DNA of 8,427 nt from JAHFJA01 sp964357385. GTDB lineage: Bacteria > Patescibacteriota > Patescibacteriia > JACQRZ01. The translations under genes were made by a program, and so were the position numbers. The notes under the pieces were generated by a model. The model worked only from the letters and a program-made list of their open reading frames with translations. It was not told the DNA's origin and ran no database searches. Location of the stretch: NCBI GenBank assembly GCA_964357385.1, contig CAYHKW010000044.1, positions 1 to 8,427 of the forward strand, given 5' to 3'. Positions 5,406-8,427 of this stretch are shown here, piece by piece (position 1 is the stretch's first letter; every line of letters starts with the position of its first letter).

Positions 5406-8400
5406 TTAAATATCGATATTTTTAGCACTTTTTGCGTGAATTTGGATAAAACGCTTACGTGGTTCCACTGCAGCGCCCATCAGAACATCAAAGACCTCAT
5501 CAGCGTGTTCAGCATCCTCAATGGTGACTTGCTTCATGACGCGAGTTTCTGGGTTCATGGTGGTATCCCACAGCTGGTCAGGGTTCATTTCACCCAAACC
5601 TTTGTATCGCTGGATAGAGATCTTGGGACCGGTCTGGACCACTTCAGTACCTGGTTCATCACTTTCAAAGGTTTCATCTTGTGGCTCTGCATCCTCTTCA
5701 ACAATCACCACTGGCTCTTCTTCGCCCTTCTTTCCTTTTGCTGCTTTGCGGCTTGCCACTGCAGCGACCATATCATCTTTGGTTGCTTGAAGCTCTTCAT
5801 CACTAAATACATAGCGGACGTCTTTGCCAAATTGAACACGATAGAGGGGTGGTTGTGCAATGAAAATATGGCCGGCGTTGATGAGATCAGGGAAGTAACG
5901 ATAGAACAAGGTTAAGATAAGGGGGCGGATGTGGGCACCATCAACGTCAGCGTCGGTCATGATGATAACGCGATGATAACGAAGATTGTTGATATCAAAC
6001 TGCTCGCCGATGTTGGTTCCCAGTGCGATGATCAACGATTTGATTTCAGCAAATGCCAAAATCTTATCAAGACGAGCACGTTCGACGTTGAGAATTTTAC
6101 CCTTCAACGGCAGGATTGCTTGGAACTCACGATTACGTCCTTGTTTGGCACTGTTGTGGACAAATACCCCTGAGGCAAGAGCAAAGTTGTGTGTGCCAGG
6201 CACTTCGATGTCATAGACGTCTATTGTCTGTGACACGTTCTCGATTCTTTTGATCTTGTGATTGTAGTGAGCAACAGCCTCACTCAGTTGTTGAGAATCG
6301 TCATTAAAGAATCGCGATATAAAAGTTCTATAAGAAAGAATATTTTTATTGTTTGCAATCTTTCTTAACTCTTCGAATTGATTCGCCTCCACATTTCCCG
6401 CAGATTCATAGAGAGTGCGCAGGAGCCCCATAGTATGGAGGAAATAGGTACGATCATACGCCTCCTTACGTTTTGCACGAAATTCAGGAGTCCATTGGGT
6501 AGAGGTTTTTTCACGACGCCACTCAAGAAGCGCTTCATCGTTCCATTGATCTTTTGCGGTGCTAGAAAGTTTTTCTTTTCTGTCCGGATGGCTTGCAAAA
6601 AATTCTTTAGTACGTACTGATTGTTCTTGGCGGTGCTCTGAAGAAGCCCAGTATTTTTTTTGTTCTGCATCCAACCGCGCAAGGGTTTCGGCTCTAAATT
6701 CCTTGTTACCATAATAAAACTCCAAATACTTTTCTGTCATGTACTGCTTGTATTCTTCATTTTCCCATTGTTTTTTCCCTCGAATGCTTAATTCATCACG
6801 CATTTTAAGCATAGCTGCACTAATTTTATCACGATATTCTTTTGTTTTTCGAAGTTCTGCTAATTTTTCGAGAACATCAGGTCTTTGGAGTGTAACTTTT
6901 GCATGTGCTCGATGATGTTCAAGATGCCCTTCTTTTGTAAGACGTTTGATATTCGTCGGATTATTATTTCGTTTGTTGAAATCAAGGTGATGGCGATGCT
7001 CGCCATTCCCCATGTCATCAATACCTGACTCAAGATTATACTGGTCAGATAACATGTGAGTGAATATCCAGCGTAGATCCTTCGGATCATATACCATCTC
7101 GTATCCCTCAATAGTGATTCTTTTACCCAAACGAGATAGCTGGCGACGCAACGGCATGAGTGAGTCTGTTGAACATAAATCCCTCGCTTCCTTATATGAC
7201 CCATCGCGGAGCATGAATTTGTGGTCAGGAGTACAGACAATCTCTTCATCGTTGTCGAGAATAACTTTAATTACATTCGTATCTTTTTTTGTAATGCGCG
7301 GGTGTTCAATTTTTCCAATTCCAATACCGCCATCTTCTTTGATGGTATAGCAAAAATGCTCTTTACCCTCGTTGTTCTCCTCTACAATCTCTTTAAATGA
7401 AAGATTGCGGCCATCGGCAAGTGCAATGTTTGTATCTCCTGAAAAACATCCACCTGCGGAATCTCCCTCAACAAGATAGATTTCTGAAATCTTAGGATCT
7501 TTTGATGAACAATCAGAAAGTTTTCCTGGCAACGTAAGACCATCAAGTACGCCTTTACGCAGTACTGCATCACGAGCGCTTCGAGCAGCAACACGGGCAC
7601 GCGCCGCTAACAGACATTTTCCCATGATTGCTTCTGCATCCTTTGGATGTTCTTCCAAAAAGATGGCAAATGCTTCACCAAATACTGATTCGACAGCAGG
7701 CTTTGCTTCGATATTTCCTAATTTTGCCTTAGTTTGTCCTTCAAACTGTGGCTCAGGGATTTTGACACTAATAATACAGACCAATCCTTCGCGCACATCA
7801 TCACCGGTCAAGTTGTCTTCTTTGTCTTTGAGAAACTTCTTTTCGCGAGCATAGGAGTTGATCGTACGAGTAAGTGCGGTACGAAATCCTTGTACATGCA
7901 TACCGCCTTCAGGGTTGAGGATGTTGTTGGTAAAGGCAAATAAGTGTTCTTTGTATTCTTCTACATATTGTACTGCTACCTCAACGTAGACTTTTTCGTC
8001 GTATTGTTTTTCGACATAAAAAATATCTTCGTGTTTTGGTTCACGCTTGCGATTGAGATGGTTGACATAAGAAGCAATACCACCCTCAAAATAAAACGAA
8101 TAGGCAGGCGTGTTCTCATCAACGCGTTGATCTCGAACGGTGAGTTTTACGCCTTTGGTGAGATATGCTTGTTGGCGAAGGTGATCAACGACGGTTTCCC
8201 AGTCAAATTCCAATGTTGAAAAAATGGTGCCATCAGCTTTGAAGGCAATCGTGGTACCGGTTCCTTTACCAGGACCAATCGCTTGAAGCTTTTTGACGGG
8301 TTTACCGATTTCAAAATCCTGAGCGTAGGTTTTGCCATCACGACGGACTTCTGCACGCAAATTTGTCGAAAGTGCGTTTACTACGGAAACACCAACTCCA

Positions 8401-8427
8401 TGCAAACCACCGGAGACTTTGTAGCTT
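5406..8427 (-). CDS. gyrB: DNA gyrase subunit B, interrupted by an in-frame intein (N-terminus outside window)
   Basis: GyrB is the ATPase/TOPRIM subunit of gyrase, which introduces negative supercoils. The frame is open to the right edge (SYKVSGG then LHGVGVSVVNALS, the ATP-binding GxHGxG loop). The codon at 8405 is TTG for Leu inside the protein, not a start; roughly the first 100 residues are missing. Counting from 8405, residues 1-about 160 finish the GHKL ATPase domain, about 160-300 are the transducer domain, and TOPRIM begins with EIYLVEGDSAGG (308-319). The intein occupies 320-751. The extein resumes at SAKQGRNREFQAILPLKGK and continues with DADVDGAH (818-825), which supplies the metal-binding aspartates. 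IQRYKGLGEMNPDQLWDTT identifies GyrB. An acidic insert lies at about 885-925. After splicing 574 residues are visible. The next gene secE is 111 bases away, with a terminator between. Confidence 0.97.
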   Translation of the reverse strand, partial: SYKVSGGLHGVGVSVVNALSTNLRAEVRRDGKTYAQDFEIGKPVKKLQAIGPGKGTGTTIAFKADGTIFSTLEFDWETVVDHLRQQAYLTKGVKLTVRDQRVDENTPAYSFYFEGGIASYVNHLNRKREPKHEDIFYVEKQYDEKVYVEVAVQYVEEYKEHLFAFTNNILNPEGGMHVQGFRTALTRTINSYAREKKFLKDKEDNLTGDDVREGLVCIISVKIPEPQFEGQTKAKLGNIEAKPAVESVFGEAFAIFLEEHPKDAEAIMGKCLLAARARVAARSARDAVLRKGVLDGLTLPGKLSDCSSKDPKISEIYLVEGDSAGGCFSGDTNIALADGRNLSFKEIVEENNEGKEHFCYTIKEDGGIGIGKIEHPRITKKDTNVIKVILDNDEEIVCTPDHKFMLRDGSYKEARDLCSTDSLMPLRRQLSRLGKRITIEGYEMVYDPKDLRWIFTHMLSDQYNLESGIDDMGNGEHRHHLDFNKRNNNPTNIKRLTKEGHLEHHRAHAKVTLQRPDVLEKLAELRKTKEYRDKISAAMLKMRDELSIRGKKQWENEEYKQYMTEKYLEFYYGNKEFRAETLARLDAEQKKYWASSEHRQEQSVRTKEFFASHPDRKEKLSSTAKDQWNDEALLEWRREKTSTQWTPEFRAKRKEAYDRTYFLHTMGLLRTLYESAGNVEANQFEELRKIANNKNILSYRTFISRFFNDDSQQLSEAVAHYNHKIKRIENVSQTIDVYDIEVPGTHNFALASGVFVHNSAKQGRNREFQAILPLKGKILNVERARLDKILAFAEIKSLIIALGTNIGEQFDINNLRYHRVIIMTDADVDGAHIRPLILTLFYRYFPDLINAGHIFIAQPPLYRVQFGKDVRYVFSDEELQATKDDMVAAVASRKAAKGKKGEEEPVVIVEEDAEPQDETFESDEPGTEVVQTGPKISIQRYKGLGEMNPDQLWDTTMNPETRVMKQVTIEDAEHADEVFDVLMGAAVEPRKRFIQIHAKSAKNIDI
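6450..6884 (-). repeat. Array of about seven degenerate helical repeats after the HNH motif
   Basis: In intein residues about 189-333, units of roughly 14-25 residues recur with the pattern [N/S/T/E]-x-E-[Y/F/H]-[R/K] and a Trp or other aromatic residue near the unit boundary. Examples are TKEYRDKISAA, WENEEYKQYMTEKY, NKEFRAETLARL, WASSEHRQEQSVRTK, HPDRKEKLSSTAKDQW, WNDEALLEWRREK and WTPEFRAKRKEAYDR. The composition is highly charged and helical. By analogy with modular NUMOD-type helices of HNH and GIY-YIG homing enzymes, it probably reads the DNA target beside the cut site. Repetition is seen by eye; the DNA-binding role is inferred. Confidence 0.6.
6897..7106 (-). other. HNH endonuclease motif inside the GyrB intein
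   Basis: Intein residues about 115-184. The core is HRHHLDFNKRNNNPTNIKRL followed by EGHLEHHR. This gives the HNH-type pattern HH-x-D, then N in PTN, then H-x3-H, using His154, Asn166, His175 and His179 of the intein. It is preceded by DLRWIFTHMLSDQYN, a lead-in I associate with intein and intron HNH nucleases. Nothing in the motif looks degenerate, so cutting activity is plausible but untested. Confidence 0.85.

Larger units (their letters stand above)
6153..7448 (-). mobile_element. GyrB intein (432 residues) with HNH homing endonuclease
   Basis: This in-frame protein intron excises itself and joins the flanking gyrase segments. It begins with Cys1 in CFSGDTNIALADGR directly after EGDSAGG and ends in FALASGVFVHN directly before Ser+1 of SAKQGR. 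Block A is CFSGDT; block B is CTPDHKFMLRDGSY with Thr73 and His76 (TxxH); block F is VYDIEVPGTHNF; block G is FVHN with the penultimate His and terminal Asn. All residues needed for standard class 1 splicing are present. From memory, the splicing domains (intein residues 1-about 102 and 390-432) closely match the Synechocystis/cyanobacterial GyrB intein at the same insertion point (SFxxxVEE, FCYTI, DSLMPL, TIDVYDIEVP). The region between them (about 103-389) is an HNH endonuclease plus repeats, so this appears to be a full, potentially mobile intein, not a mini-intein. Confidence 0.96.

Noticed and set aside
5436..5915. 159-codon + strand frame opposite gyrB
   Set aside because: It is antisense to conserved GyrB C-terminal coding sequence; the product has no family features.
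6365..7249. Same-strand alternate frames of 115 and 129 codons within the intein, as separate endonuclease genes
   Set aside because: The HNH motif and repeats are in the gyrB frame, continuous with both exteins; the other frames encode nothing recognisable.
8399..8405. Start codon of gyrB at 8405
   Set aside because: The codon is TTG (Leu) within SGGLHGVGVS, the conserved ATP-binding loop, and the frame is open to the window edge. The true start lies outside.
1..8427. UGA recoding, suggested by nine TAA/TAG stops and no TGA stop
   Set aside because: No gene needs an in-frame TGA to be read through, and nine stops are too few to show avoidance. The standard code explains everything.
1..8427. 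tRNA genes, CRISPR arrays, insertion sequences
   Set aside because: No cloverleaf, regularly spaced repeats, transposase or terminal inverted repeats were seen in the gaps, all of which are 111 bases or shorter.

Overview
The window looks like bacterial chromosome from a compact, AT-leaning genome, most likely a Patescibacteria/CPR member such as a Parcubacteria- or ABY1-like lineage. This assignment is an inference. It rests on the compact gene packing, the absence of Shine-Dalgarno motifs before every start I could check, the L11-L1 cluster separated from rplJ/rplL/rpoBC, the divergent MiaA C-terminus, and small membrane proteins of no recognised function between housekeeping genes. All nine stop codons are TAA or TAG and no frame needs UGA to be recoded.

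Layout: the 3' part of miaA (tRNA dimethylallyltransferase) runs on the + strand from the left edge to 580. Everything else is on the - strand and is read from right to left: gyrB (cut by the right edge) > secE > nusG > rplK (L11) > rplA (L1) > a polytopic membrane protein > gatB > a small three-helix membrane protein. The last gene converges on miaA, and a hairpin with a U-tract between them reads as a terminator for the leftward operon. Within the secE-to-end block the gaps are about 2-60 bases, so it is probably one transcription unit joining protein export (SecE), transcription elongation (NusG), ribosomal proteins L11/L1 and Gln/Asn-tRNA amidation (GatB).

The standout element is in gyrB. 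The TOPRIM motif EGDSAGG|SAKQGR is interrupted by an in-frame 432-residue intein (6153-7448). It has intact splicing residues (Cys1, TxxH, penultimate His, terminal Asn, +1 Ser) and splicing blocks that closely resemble the cyanobacterial GyrB intein. Its middle carries an HNH homing-endonuclease motif followed by an unusual array of about seven short helical repeats with recurring Trp and Glu-aromatic-Arg positions.

Two regulatory regions also stand out. The rplK-rplA gap holds a 38-base structure that mimics the L1-binding site of 23S rRNA (GUGGGAGG...GACC...CCAC), which points to translational feedback by L1. The gyrB-secE gap (5295-5405) stacks a consensus-like promoter, a terminator hairpin and a second TATAAT box placed so close to the secE ATG that the transcript would be leaderless.
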